Shown one piece after another: positions 11,381 to 22,265 of a stretch of 64,000 bases of DNA. Origin of the DNA: Bolinopsis microptera. Lineage: Eukaryota; Ctenophora; Tentaculata; Lobata; Bolinopsidae. Made by a program: the position numbers and the translations under genes. Position 1 is the first letter of the stretch, and each line of letters begins with the position of its first letter. The DNA lies in assembly GCF_026151205.1 (NCBI RefSeq), contig NC_087076.1, positions 1,373,692-1,437,691 on the forward strand, written 5' to 3'. A model generated the notes under the pieces. The model worked only from the letters and a program-made list of their open reading frames with translations, was not told the DNA's origin and searched no databases.

Positions 11381-12510
11381 TTGTTATATAGTAGTGTTGA
11401 AAGTATTAATATATATATATACACCAAACTCTACTCTAAACCTAGTGACACCCACTGCTACCTTATCCCCACGTCATGCCATAGGAACCATGTTGTAAAA
11501 AACATACCTTTTGGAGTGGCGAGGCGGGTGAGACAGAACAACAGTGAAGACACTAACTTCTTGGAGCAGAGAGAGGTCTATACACGTTACCTTCTAGCCC
11601 GAGGTTATCATTCCAGTATTATAGAAGATGCCTTTAACAAATTTAGTGATATAGCTAATAGGAAAAACTTGTATACCCTTAAAGACAAGGATGAGTCGAC
11701 TGCCTGTTTAATACCCGCATGGTGATGGATCAAAATCCAGCACTTCCCAACATGGGGGGCATTATCCATAAGTATAAGCACCTTCTCAACCTTGATCCGG
11801 CCCTGAAGAAGCTGGTACGTGCGGACAGTGTATTCGTGAGTCATCGAAAGAATCAAACTATCGGTGGCATGCTTGTACACAATAAGTACCGTGCCAGTGG
11901 AACTTTAAACTGTGATAATGAGAGAGAAACAACTGCAAGTCAGATCCAGGAACCAGACTCCGAAAGTCTAAGGGCGGTTCCCGGGGCTGTCGACCCAGGG
12001 TGCCATGCTTGTGGTAAATGCTATGTTTGTAAGCAAAATTTCCTGTCCCCCTGTTCCAACTTTAGTAGTCACCATTCTAAACAAGTTTTCCCTATAACTA
12101 AGTATATATCTTGTCAGAGTTATAACCTCATTTATTTAATGGAGTGTAAGACTTGTAAACAGTCGTATGTCGGTTATACTACCTCAAATCTCCCTAAGAG
12201 ATTCTCTAACCATAAGAGTCACATAAAGAAAGGTATAAGAAGTTGTAAATTAGTTAACCATTTTTTAGATATTGATCATGATTTAGATTTTAGTACCATA
12301 GCCTCCTATAATTCCTCACTTAGTAAGCACCTTTCTGTCATTATAGTAGACGCTTTAGTATTTGAGCCTAATATTAGTAAAGCAGACAAAGAAAAGGCTA
12401 TGGAAGCTAGAGAGGGGTTTTACCAGACCCAATTGAAAACCCTTGAACGGTTTGGGGGTATGAACACCCTTGATAGTAACCATATACTTTTTAAATCTGC
12501 CGGAGCTTAG
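11381..12510 (+). mobile_element. Penelope-like element, 3' part with GIY-YIG endonuclease
   Basis: C-terminal part of a Penelope-like retroelement protein. An upstream frame (about 11500-11725) has the linker LLARGYHSSIIEDAF; after a frameshift near 11720 the next frame (11719-12510, 263 codons) reads NPALPNMGGIIHKY, a Cys cluster CHACGKCYVCKQNF, then the GIY-YIG core LIYLMECKTCKQSYVG, RFSNHKSHI and a C-terminal REGFYQTQLKTL...GMNTLDSNH. The reverse transcriptase is missing upstream, so this is 5'-truncated. Arrangement (Cys cluster then GIY-YIG) matches known Penelope elements. Confidence 0.88.
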
Positions 12511-12890
12511 TTTTAGTTTTAGTATATTTTGTAGATTTTATTTAGTTATACCATTATTCCAGAGACGTGCATACTACAATTTTTACCTTAGTATTAATTT
12601 TACAGGTTTTTTGTTGTGATTTTAAGTGATTTTCCGAGAATCAGTTATCAGTATTTAGATAAGAGATAAGATAAGAGTACATTTTTAACGGCTTTCAGTT
12701 TCTTTTTTAAATTTCAGTTCATCAGATTTTCCCACTGCTTTCAGTTTGTATTTATTCTCAATTGTATATGATTCGTATTTGTTGTAGTTACTTTAATGAT
12801 ATAATTTCTCAGAATTGATGTAAATAAATGATGCAAAGACTTTCGACGATCTAATCACAACCGCTTTCTTTTATTGTGTAGAAGTCCAGC
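12511..12890. other. Non-coding DNA after Penelope element
   Basis: AT-rich; contains GATAAGATAAGAG-type repeats near 12657-12680. Probably the Penelope 3' untranslated region. No gene seen. Confidence 0.45.
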
Positions 12891-13025
12891 CATGAAATAT
12901 ATATATATATATTTCGTTGCTGTACTCCTACACATTAAAAGTCGGTATATATATATTAGTACCGAGTAATTCCTTCTATTTCCAAAATTAGTTGCCATGA
13001 AATAATTTCGAGAAATGGTTATTAA

Positions 13026-14133
13026 GGGGGGGGGGGGGGGGGGGGGGTTCACCCTGATTTTTTCGTGAAACTTGGTTTTTTCGTGAAACTCGGTTTTGAG
13101 ATAGCAGCTGACCAACAAACTAGGACCAGTGACTGAACTTTTGAGGGGGTCCCGGACCCCAACCGCCAAACGGTGCCCGCGGGGCAGCCACGCCCATATT
13201 TGGTCCAAATTAGGCCCAATTTAGCCAAATACCCTGAACATGCCCAAAATCCAGATTTTAGGTGCTTTACTTGTAGCTAGTGGTCCCCTGAACTCGTATA
13301 TGAAATTTCATCGAGATTGGACAAAAAATGACTGAGTTATGAGCCAAAAACCATATGACCATATTTGGGCATACGCTCCAAAATTGATAGATTTTGGCCC
13401 ATAAATTGGTCAAATATCAATATTTGACCAATTTTTGAATGAAACCAACTTTATATGGAAGGTAAGCCTATATTACACCTTATCTATGATTATCAGCTCA
13501 ATATCTACCTAACTGTGGATTCTGTGTTCAAATAATAGCAAAAAATGAACAAAATCGCCTATATCTCAGTTCGCGATATTTGCATAACTGATTTCGCTCA
13601 AAACAATAGAACTCAATAGGGTTTCAATATTTTTACATGAAATTTTCATTATTTGAACACAGAATCCACAGTTATGTAGATACTGAGCTGATAATCATAG
13701 ATAATGTGTAGTATAGGCTTACCTTCCATATAAAGTTAGTTTCATTCAAAAATATTGATATTTGACCATACCAATTTATGGGCCAAAATCGATCAAATTT
13801 GGTGCGTATGCCCAAATATGGTTATATGGTTTTTGGCTCATAACTCGGTCATTTTTTGTCCAATCTTAATGAAAATTCATATACGAGTTCAGGGGACCAC
13901 TAGCTACGAGTAGAGCACCTAAAATCTGGTTTTTGGGCATGTTCAGGCTATTTGGTTAAATTGGGCCTAATTTGGACCAAATATGGGCGTGGCTGCCCCG
14001 CGGGCACCGTTTGGCGGTCGGGGTCCGGGACCCCCTCCAAAGTTCGGTCACTGGTCCTAGTTTGTTAGCCAACTGCTATCTCGAAACCAAGTTTCACAAA
14101 AAAATCAGGGTGAACCCCCCCCCCCCCCCCCCC
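13026..14133. mobile_element. 1.1-kb foldback element with poly-G/poly-C tips and TTAA target duplication
   Basis: Two long inverted arms (about 13026-13541 and 13648-14133) enclose a spacer of about 106 bp. The outer tips are a 22-base G run on the left and a 19-base C run on the right. TTAA flanks both ends (13022-13025 and 14134-14137). The paralogous position in copy B (near 29549) reads GGTTATTAATATTGG with TTAA once and no insert, an exact empty site. No transposase is encoded. Mirrored open frames in the two arms are by-products of the inverted repeat. A TTAA duplication is typical of piggyBac-class transposition; the superfamily is inferred. Confidence 0.93.
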
Positions 14134-14413
14134 TTAATATTGGTCATAATTCGTAAAAATTCAAGTTACTAGTAGGACTAGGATCAATATTCAATATTTA
14201 ATTTTGATTTATGCAGTTCACCTGTTCACAGTAATATGATCATAATATCGACGAACAAAGAATTTTCCTTTCATGTTTCATACTATTACTAGCTGTGTAC
14301 AGCTGTACGCAGTCCGACTCTCAGACTGTTAATTTAATTGTATAACTTTTTATATATCTTTATCATTACAGTTACACAAAGGTATCATAACAATATTATT
14401 TCCAAGCCATACA

Positions 14414-14648
14414 ATGTTCCAGTTCATTCTGCTTGGAGCTGTCCTGATAAGTGCAAGTTTTGCCAAATCGCCCACGACCAGTACAAGTTCCTCCTCCAGC
14501 TCGCCCCCAGCGAGAGAAAAAGTTGGAATAACCTTTTGTCGACACGAAAATAAGAAGATCGAAATCGGAGCAAAGGTCTACAAGGGATGCGAGGAATGCA
14601 CATGCACGACCAAGCCCTATATCAGCTTCATGGGACCCGCGGATCAAG
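14414..14648 (+). pseudogene. Cys-rich secreted protein gene, copy A, exon 1 only
   Basis: Near-identical to exon 1 of the gene at 29692-30440: signal peptide MFQFILLGAVLISASFA, a Thr/Ser-rich linker, then FCRHENKKIEIGAKVYKGCE and CTCTTK. The splice donor AG|GTAAAT at 14648/14649 is intact. No exon 2 follows: the paralogous sequence stops near 14715 and is replaced by a Penelope fragment and tandem repeats. Unless it splices elsewhere this copy cannot make the full protein. The preceding sequence TATCTTTATCATTACAG (ends 14370) could be a splice acceptor of a 5' UTR intron. Confidence 0.8.
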
Positions 14649-14985
14649 GTAAATATTATGTAGTTAATTTTATGTTAATGAATTATATTATATATATACA
14701 TATGTATATAATTATGATGTTTCTTTTGGAGAAATCCAGTTTCAAGAGTGCTCTACCCGGGAGGGGAGCATTGTACAATAAAAACAACGATTCTACAAAC
14801 TCAAAGTTTCATGCAAATGCAATCATCAGTGTCAGAATAACTTACTAAATTACTAAATCCATATTTTCCTAATAACAAGCTCCTTCATAAAATTAACTTA
14901 ACTAAACTAAATCAAAAACAAAATCAAACGAAAAGAAACGAAAATGAAATACAAGAACAAAAACTAAAATTAAAATAAAATATTC

Positions 14986-15833
14986 CTAAAAGCATTTCTT
15001 CAGCATAAACTTGTTGGTGTGCCTACATTTACTTATGAGTTCCCTCCTCCTATTTAATAGATTGCCATCTTTATTTAAAATAATATAAAGTTTTTCAGTA
15101 AGGCAGAGATGACAGTCTTTCGTACCCCCCTTGTACGGATGAGCATGTTTGATTATTTTCCAAGATATTTTATATGGTGTTTGTTTATCTTTCAACTCCC
15201 ATATTTTCTTAGATAGCTCCGTCTGATTTCGTAGCTTCTCGAGTTTGAAAGAGCTTGTGTGTGAACTGAAACGGGTCTTAAAAGTGTTTTCAGTAAGCCC
15301 AATATATTTGTGCTCTTTCTTTTCCTTTTCCACTGCAATAGTTGCTCCATATATTACTGCTGCTTCCAGGCATTGTCCGTTCAGTGGGCACATTTCCGGC
15401 TTTCTGCAATTGCACGTTTTCGATTTAATTATAGGTTCTTTCTGAGCTTGGTGTCTGGTGCTCGCTAAGATGGATCCTACGTTGGGTAGGCAACTGTATG
15501 ATAGCTTAATTGTGTTTCTGTTGAACATTTTGTGGAATTGGTGTCCTCTGGGGAAGTGCTTGTCTAGTAATCGGAGGAAGCTTTTGCCTATGTTTGTTGT
15601 TACATTTGAGCTGTATGGGGGGTTGAACCATATGATCTTCCTGGATCTCTTCCTGTTGGCTCGTGGCAAGGCGGTGCTAGTATCTGTAAACTCTAGTTGG
15701 TGGTCGTGGCCGCTTTCTTTAAGTGCTGTTCCGTAAATCCCTTTCGCTTTGTCAAACTCTTCTTTATTGCAGGAGATGTCCGATAGACGCCGGTTTATCA
15801 TTTTGGGGAGCTGGTTTATGATTGTTGAATGTT
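14986..15833 (-). mobile_element. Penelope-like element fragment with GIY-YIG domain
   Basis: The reverse strand carries a frame of about 280 codons without a stop: INQLPKMINRRLSDISCN, then IIWFNPPYSSNVTTNIG, FNRNTIKLSYSCLPNV, a Cys cluster CNCRKPEMCPLNGQC, a GIY-YIG core with KYIGLTENTFKTRFSSH, ELSKKIWELKD, and a C-terminal LCLTEKLYIILNKD...LLNRRRELISKCRH. This is the end of a Penelope-type RT protein plus endonuclease, of a different subfamily from 11.5-12.5 kb. The frame runs on into the tandem array at 15834, so the element is 5'-truncated there. Confidence 0.87.
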
Positions 15834-16018
15834 GATTGGCAATTGATCGGTGTAGTTGGTGTTGTACACACTGCACTGATAACGATATCACGTTGAACGT
15901 GTAATGTAAATATAGTGTGGATACATGCGAATATATATTCTAAATAACTGATAAATGATATTCCACACAAAGCATGAAATTGTGCTGTATATGAGTGGTG
16001 ATTTCGCTCTGAGAATCA

Positions 16019-16091
16019 GGGTCAGTAGCTCAATTGGTAGAGCAAGAGACGCGAAATCTCGAGGTTCTGGGATCATTCCCCAGTTGTCCCT
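16019..16091 (+). tRNA. tRNA-like cloverleaf, unit 1 (probably SINE-type or pseudo-tRNA)
   Basis: Acceptor GGGTCAG pairs with TTGTCCC at 6 of 7 positions. D arm GCTC/GAGC around AATTGGTA, anticodon loop CGCGAAA, 5-nt variable region, T stem CTGGG/CCCAG around ATCATTC. The anticodon would be CGA, but position 33 is G rather than U, the T loop lacks TTC, and there is no long variable arm as a Ser tRNA needs. I read it as tRNA-derived, not a working tRNA. Confidence 0.5.
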
Positions 16092-16363
16092 AGTTTTTCA
16101 GAGTTAATCATCACATATAGACAGCATGAGAGTAGGCCTGGCCATCTCGAAGTGATAATAATAATTAAATGTTTCGCAGATTGGCAATTGATCGGTGTAG
16201 TTGGTGTTGTACACACTGCACTGATAACGATATCACGTTGAACGTGTAATGTAAATATAGTGTGGATACATGCGAATATATATTCTAAATAACTGATAAA
16301 TGATATTCCACACAAAGCATGAAATTGTGCTGTATATGAGTGGTGATTTCGCTCTGAGAATCA

Positions 16364-16436
16364 GGGTCAGTAGCTCAATTGGTAGAGCAAGAGACGCGAA
16401 ATCTCGAGGTTCTGGGATCATTCCCCAGTTGTCCCT
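16364..16436 (+). tRNA. tRNA-like cloverleaf, unit 2
   Basis: Identical copy of the 16019-16091 structure in the next 345-bp unit; the same reservations apply. Confidence 0.5.
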
Positions 16437-16638
16437 AGTTTTTCAGAGTTAATCATCACATATAGACAGCATGAGAGTAGGCCTGGCCATCTCGAAGTGA
16501 TAATAATAATTAAATGTTTCGCAGATTGGCAATTGATCGGTGTAGTTGGTGTTGTACACACTGCACTGATAACGATATCACGTTAAACGTGTAATGTAAA
16601 TATAGTGTGGATACATGCGAATATATATTCTAAATAAC

Positions 16639-17120
16639 GTTCGCAATTAAGTTGAGCACAGTACTGAATCACTGATTTTGTCTGACGATGCTAAACCTTC
16701 CAGCTGCAGCTTTTGCTGGCATGTGCTCTAAAATCAGTTATTTTTGAAAACCCCTGAACATACTGACTATTACTATTAGTATTATACAGGATAGTGGATC
16801 ATGATACAGATGTTTTGGAACTGTAAGTTGTTGAATTTCTCAGGAGAAGGATAAGCAGGTTACTTGTTCTCTTACACTCACTCTCCGAGTGAAGTTGTTG
16901 AAGCGTTCTGCGCAAGTCATTGTCTGTCACCCCTTCGTTACTGGAATACAGTGCTTTATAAGTTAATTAACAGTATGTCAGCAAAAACTAAAAAGGCAAT
17001 AGTAATACTACATTGCAACTATTGTCTGATCATTAAAATTGTCGTGGTCCATCTCTCGTTCTCTGATTATTTTCATCGGTGGTTCAAAAGACAGTAAACT
17101 AAAATACATGTTTTAGACTA
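16639..17120. repeat. Duplicated non-coding block of copy A
   Basis: Matches 31450-31910 closely (TTCGCAATTAA, GCTAAACCTTCCAGCTGC, GAAGTTGTTGAAGCGTT). No gene recognised; short open frames in it are broken in one copy or the other. Confidence 0.7.
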
Positions 17121-17732
17121 CCTTAAGAACGACAAATATAGTCTACCATAAATTTAGTCAAACTTTTGACTAAAATTGTTGTAAACCAAATTTCATGAGA
17201 CTAAATTTTTCGGCGACTAATTTTAAAGTAGACCAAAATTTCAGGAGAGCATATATATATATCATATTATCAGGAAACGATGTAACAGAGTCGATATATT
17301 ATTTTAATGTTGCCATGGGGTGGCAAATCTCCATACATCGTGGTCCGGTAGTTTCATTGCATCCTAATATATGGCAGGAATATTATTGAGCTTACATTGT
17401 TTATAATTAATATAATGACATCACCGTTCCTACTGCTGAACTACTTTGTTGGGAGGAAATACCGTTGTGAAACTACGAAGCACAAAACTGTACCAAATTC
17501 CTATTGCACTTAAATGGTTAGAGCTCCTCTTGGACATTACATTTTTAATCGATCCATCCCAACATGTCATGTTGAAACAGCTGAAGGATCATATCGACAT
17601 TATGATTAACTACGTCGTACCGACAGAAATGGTAAAGTCGAAAAAGGGTGAAACTTGAAAGAGAAATCGAACAACGTACTATGAAGAACTTAGTGATACA
17701 GAGTCACAGAGTCACAGACTGTATCTGATGGT
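17121..17732 (+). other. Copy-A-specific insert with one possible small exon
   Basis: Absent from copy B. It holds a 71-codon frame (17446-17658) reading ALKWLELLLDITFLIDPSQH and MLKQLKDHIDIMINYVV, which has protein-like composition and could be a last exon. I do not recognise it; it may equally be chance. Confidence 0.3.
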
Positions 17733-17978
17733 AACTGCAAATAGTAGAGAAGAGTAGGAGTAGAGATAAGAGTCTCGGTATCACGTGACTACAGTTTACA
17801 CTTTACAGTTTAAAATCCCCTTCAATAAAAAATTCTATCCTTTTTATTTTTTGTCGTTTCTTTTATTTATGTTCTAACGTTAAGCTAATAAAAATTAACA
17901 TTAATCACACGTAATTAAGACAGTGTAATTATTAAACGTGCCACACAAAACCAGATAACAAAATTTACCTATGTAAAA

Positions 17979-18165
17979 TAAGGTCTTCATCATCCGTCAG
18001 GTCCAAGAAAAGGTCTACAACATTTAGTTTCTGCGGATGTTCATGGTTTACTGGGTTGTAGGCGAAGTTAGCTAGACTCGCAACGATTTCCTGCTTAGCA
18101 TGTGCAACCTCACTTTCACAATACTCTGTCAAAAGGGCCTGAGATAATAGGGTCACATTCTTTAT
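17979..18165 (-). pseudogene. armc7: ARMC7 first exon, copy A (start codon lost)
   Basis: The reverse strand encodes SQALLTEYCESEVAHAKQEI, LANFAYNPVNHEH and LNVVDLFLDLTDDEDLI, the N-terminal armadillo region of ARMC7 (compare LANLANFAYDPSNYEYL and LDLFLDSL in vertebrates). Relative to copy B the start codon is ATA (18163-18165) instead of ATG. The donor ATAG|GTAAAT at 17979/17978 is kept. No later ARMC7 exon is visible, so this is an orphan exon. Confidence 0.75.
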
Positions 18166-18175
18166 TTTTATTTCT

Positions 18176-18420
18176 GAATTCGCTCATTTGCTACTGCTAA
18201 CTACCCATGGCGCCCCAGTTACTTACTGCGTACTGCACTTTATAGATTTGGATTCTAGAGTACGTTATATTTTATCCCGGTAGTTGTACCACAATCCGCA
18301 TTGGATATAGCACAATGTACAAGAAATTCAAGAATGTTACTTAACATTCTTAGAATGTACTCCATCAAACTCGGTTATTAGAATTAAAGCCCGAGATTAT
18401 TTGTATAGCAAAAAAAACGG
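18176..18420. repeat. Dispersed repeat, pair 1 left
   Basis: About 240 bp beginning ATTCGCTCATTTGCTACT and including CCATGGCGCCCCAGTTACT. It is repeated in direct orientation at 19051-19275, 875 bp away. Confidence 0.85.
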
Positions 18421-18534
18421 GGAGATTTCCATAATTTAATAAATCCTCCTCTATAACGCGGTTATAAAAATGGACTTGACGGTGAATGGCACAGGGGTGG
18501 TGGATAGTGGTACTGCTACTTTCCTTACTGGGTG

Positions 18535-18603
18535 AAGCTCATCCTGTCATTCCGCCGCATCTTCAATCGGTTTATGAACAGAAAAAGCCGGAGGTCCTCA
18601 GTT
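18535..18603. mobile_element. Second copy of the 74-bp micro-element
   Basis: TACTGGG, CCTGTCATTCCGCC, GTTTATGAACA and GAGGTCC blocks align with 8274-8347 at about 75-80 % by eye, over the same length. Confidence 0.6.
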
Positions 18604-19050
18604 AATATAGTAATACTTTCCGAAAACTAAAAGCGTGGACAGTGAATACTAGGGCGGATTTCAATTTCATGATACTCACGAACATGGACACGAGGGATGA
18701 TGATTAATCTACACTCGACTATCACGTGACTTAGTTAAACAAGTTCTCTAGATCAAGATGGCCTTAATTGAGTGACTGTACCGTGTACAGATTACACTTA
18801 CAGATCCCTAAACGTTTACTCTGACCTGCGGCCTGCCCCTAACGTAATTTCTAATCCCAGGCCTAATATGCTATAGCTAAAGCCCTAACAATAGCGAGAA
18901 ATTAGACTAACTTCCAAATCAGATTGTTTTTAGCGAAATGTGTTGACTTTTGTCATGAATGGGTAATGGGTTTAATTTGTCTACAGTACATTATTCAGCG
19001 TTTTTAAATACACCACAAGTTTAAAAGATAAGATAAAACAGTACGTGTTT

Positions 19051-19275
19051 AATTCGCTCATTTGCTACTCCTAACTACCCATGGCGCCCCAGTTACTCAC
19101 TGCGTACTGCACTTTATAGATTTGGATTCTAGAGTACGTTATATTTTATTCCGGTAGTTGTACCACAATCCGCAATGCACAAGAAATGTAAGAATGTTAC
19201 TGTAACATTTTTAGAATGTACTCCATCAAACTTGGCCATTAAAATTATATTACAGCCTTATAGCCCGAGATCGTT
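19051..19275. repeat. Dispersed repeat, pair 1 right
   Basis: Direct repeat of 18176-18420, differing by small indels. Confidence 0.85.
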
Positions 19276-19548
19276 AATTTTTCCCAAATTATCCTATATT
19301 CAAACGACGATTTGGTGCCCCCTAAGATGGCGCCTCGGTACTTTTATAAAGGCAAAGGCGCAGGTTATATCTCCACAGAAAACACACTCCCCAACTTGCG
19401 TTTATTGCAGTGACTTCTTTCAAACTTCATGAATCGAGATCAAATCTTTTGCAATGTGTTCAGAATCATGATATATGCACTTATCACAGTGCTTGCAAGC
19501 ACGAACGCCGCTATTGTATTTATATTCGCTATATATATATACCTTATC

Positions 19549-19661
19549 GGACCTTATTTGGACGGACATAACTTGAACGCTGGAGGCCCTAGCGTTCACC
19601 TTAATGTCCGTTCAAATAAAGTCCGTTCAATTAATGTCCGTCCAAGTTAAAGTCCGTTGAA
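19549..19661. repeat. Iterated GTCCGTTCAA inverted-repeat element
   Basis: The left arm GGACCTTATTTGGACGGACA (continuing TAACTTGAACGC) is the near reverse complement of 19592-19624, with a loop of about 12 bp. Further GTCCGTTCAA / GTCCGTCCAA / GTCCGTTGAA copies follow at roughly 15-bp spacing. Related sequence occurs at 31095-31195. Confidence 0.6.
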
Positions 19662-19773
19662 GTTTTTCAAAAATTTTTCCATTTCGAAATTTTTGTTCAG
19701 AATATGACAACTTTTTAATTTCAGTCAATTTCAATAGCTATCATTAAACTAAACTATATCGTTGAATCAAGAA

Positions 19774-20140
19774 AAACAAGATTGGCTGAATTGTGCATCA
19801 CGTGCTAGCTAGAGCTGTTTGGAAAGTGGAATGCGCCACGCCACACGCGTGCAAATCTTAAACTTTATGTCGCGCTCGAGATCAAGCCGTTTGTTTAAAT
19901 TAAACCACCTCTAGTAACACCGCCAGCCAGTAACTTTTGCTGGGAAGAGCAAGTTAACTTATTGTAGGTTTATAACCTACCAGGACGCGCGCCGAGTTGG
20001 AGTTGGACTCGTCGACGGTCCAATATATGGAACAGATATTTTACGAGTATGAGTATCACCCGTTAAGTTAACTTATTATGTAAACCGGTATATAGTATAT
20101 TTTACTGCAAAATCAGACATTTTTTTTCGTAATCAAAATT
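19774..20140. repeat. Duplicated block (left half of foldback MITE plus flank)
   Basis: GATTGGCTGAATTGTGCATC through TTTTACTGCAAAATCAGAC is repeated at 22268-22600 in the same orientation with small indels. Confidence 0.85.
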
Positions 20141-20754
20141 TTCTTTTTTACCCTCTAGAATAATAACAATTTGACAATATTTTAATATCCGGCTATCTTA
20201 CTATATATAAAGCGAGACGATATATAATTATATGGATGCAGGGTTCCGTGCCATTTTACTGACACCACGGCATCAACTTTAACGTGACTTTCCGCAAAAA
20301 CCGTAAAAGATAGCTGAAAAATTTTTTACTGGGTCAAATGCTTTAAATTTAATGGCCTCCAAATCAGTATGAAAAAATAAAAAATAGGCCAAGAAATAGG
20401 AGTTTTAGAGCCCAAAATTTGGATCTCCAAGTGGTGTCAAAAACACAATTTAAATAGGTAATAATGATTTCAGTTTCTAACTCTTGACACCATTCGTTAT
20501 TAAGACAATAATAATAGACAATTTAAATTATTTACTATTTATATCGTATTGCTGTGTAAATTTGATTCTAATGCTAATTCTAATATTTGCAAATGCTGTC
20601 TTTAAATTCGACACAGTAAATTTAAAAAGCGAAAACGTGGTGTCAATAAAAGTAAATAATTATTAGGACGGGTACCCTACTAGTAATACTAATTAACGGG
20701 TGATACTCGTAAAATATCTGTTCCGTATATTACCGTCGCGCGTTCTGGTAGGTT
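19974..20754. mobile_element. Foldback MITE interrupted by a Helitron, copy 1
   Basis: Terminal inverted repeats of about 90 bp: left AACCTACCAGGACGCGCG...GAGTATCACCCGTTAA, right TTAACGGGTGATACTCGTAA...CGCGCGTTCTGGTAGGTT. The 488-bp Helitron at 20196-20683 sits inside. Copy 2 lies at 22460-22719 without the Helitron. Confidence 0.82.
20196..20683 (+). mobile_element. Non-autonomous Helitron, copy 1
   Basis: Starts TCTTACTATATATAAAGCGA preceded by A, ends GGGTACCCTACTAG followed by T, with a GGGTACCC hairpin just before the end. It shares most of its body with the copy at 51868-52176 but has an extra internal segment of about 160 bp near 20508-20665. A|T insertion without target duplication, 5' TC and 3' hairpin-CTAG are Helitron hallmarks. 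No Rep/helicase, so non-autonomous. Confidence 0.88.
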
Positions 20755-20893
20755 AAGTAAACCTACAAGTATAATAATATATAATAGTAAGTAGTTTAGA
20801 AGGTGCTTGGCCGGATATCATAACAATAGGGTAGATAGCATGATCAGGGTAGCATGAAACGTAGAGAAAAGTGTTTTCTAGGAAAAAAAGTCA

Positions 20894-21003
20894 AAGGGGG
20901 GGGGGGGGGGGGGGGGTTGGGTCTTGATTACGGTTGATTACGGAAGGGGGGAGGGGGTAAAAATTGCTAAAATATTGCTTACGTAATATGTGAACGACCC
21001 CCC
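20894..21003. mobile_element. Poly-G-core MITE, copy 3
   Basis: A run of about 20 G, then GGTCTTGATTACGG, a second G-rich tract and TTACGTAATATGTGAACGAC at the right end. Same family as 751-924; the left end is lost. Confidence 0.65.
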
Positions 21004-22265
21004 CAGAATTATGTTGAACATAAATATGTCTCGTTCGATAGCTGGTTAATCCTTCTGCCTTCATGAATTAATCCGTTCCGATGTATCGCAAACACCCTGT
21101 ACATTCTGAAGCTATGTACGTATAACTAACATTATAAGCTATTTTATCCAGGTAGATGCGAATCGATAAAACGGGGTACGACGGAGACTTGAAGTCGTCT
21201 ATTCTCGATCAGCGTGCCTTAAGGAATCTCGAATACAAAGCCGAACCGTATGGAGAACGGCACTATACACAAGAGAACAGCACCTTGTCTTTATGTTTAG
21301 CTTGTACTAGAGACTAGTAGTCATTTAATGAGGCCAGGAGAGGGAATCAATTCGAGCATCACTGAAATAAGTCAGTTTAGAGACAACGCTCGGAGTATTA
21401 CTATGACCACTGGGACATCATTCATATGATGTTACATTCTCAATCAAGCCTTCTCGGCTTCTTATCTCGGTGGTTCTCGTGTAACTGTAAAATTCGGATT
21501 GGAATATTATTTATGAGTCGCATAGTTGAAATGTTTTCTTTATGCTCCCTCTGAATGAAGCAAATATTTCTTTCGCGTCGACCGAACGTTATTAAGTTGA
21601 TTGACGATGTCAACCCTTCGTGCTTCGATATCGTTGCTCTACTTTTGACTTCGTTGCTCTGCTTCTTTAAATTAACTAATTCGATCTTGCATTCTTCGAT
21701 CTTGCATTCTATGATTTTGCTTTCTAAAGCACAATCCTGCGTGCTGAATCAATTTACCTTCCATCTTCGAGATTTTTATCAAATATAGCCCCCGACAGTT
21801 GCGAAACCAGAAACGAACTTAAAATGTTAAATCGATGTATTTTCGGACGCTGATTCCGAATCACCCCCTGATGCTTTAACATAAAATGCTCCCCTGGCGG
21901 GATATCACGCGTGATATCAGATATGACCGTATAAAGAAGGTGGTATAATTTCTCGCATCTCGTTAGGGTTACTGTTAGGGTTTCAGCAGCATATATGATA
22001 TATGCTTTTGTTTATGTTATACATTATGGATTGGGTTGGGATCAGATTAGAGGGCTACGGTTTCGATTAGGCCAGGATCGTTCAGACTTCAGGGCCAACT
22101 AGAGAACCTTGGATGATGATTTAACTCAGTGTAGAGTTATCTAAAAAAATAAATTTAAAACGACGTACAACGTAGATTTTGAGTTATCTTAAAATCTCCA
22201 GAAAAGTGTCATTTTGGGCCGATCAAAAGTTTGCAACTTTGACTTTGCAGATTTCTGTCGTCTGA
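21004..22265. other. Intergenic DNA, no gene seen
   Basis: Near 21845-21910 it contains a reverse-strand fragment of the telomere-motif repeat (GACGCTGATTCCGAATCACC). A Cys/Phe-rich open frame at 21555-21788 has no recognisable features and was not called. Confidence 0.5.

Larger units (their letters stand above)
15835..16637 (+). repeat. 345-bp tandem array (2.3 copies) containing a tRNA-like unit
   Basis: Units begin at 15835, 16180 and 16525 with ATTGGCAATTGATCGGTG, an exact 345-bp period. The third unit stops near 16637. The two full units are almost identical, so the array is young. Each contains a 73-nt tRNA-like cloverleaf (listed separately). The array abuts the 5' side of the antisense Penelope fragment, where a Penelope pseudo-LTR could lie, but I found no hammerhead core. 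Confidence 0.93.
12891..18165. repeat. Segmental duplication, copy A
   Basis: Collinear with copy B (29405-32705): a TA-rich start with TTTCGTTGCTGTACTCCTAC, secreted-protein exon 1, the block from TTCGCAATTAA (16639), and the ARMC7-like exon. Copy A has gained a foldback element (13026-14133), a Penelope fragment plus tandem array (about 14720-16637), and a block at about 17121-17732 that is absent from copy B. It has lost exon 2 of the secreted-protein gene. Confidence 0.9.

Noticed and set aside
12855-14172. Two matching small proteins starting MDQIWAWLPRGHRLAVGV
   Set aside because: Mirror images of the inverted arms of the foldback element; the proline run is the G/C tip.
16019-16436. 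Functional tRNA-Ser(CGA) genes
   Set aside because: No U33, non-canonical T loop, no long variable arm, and location in a tandem repeat.
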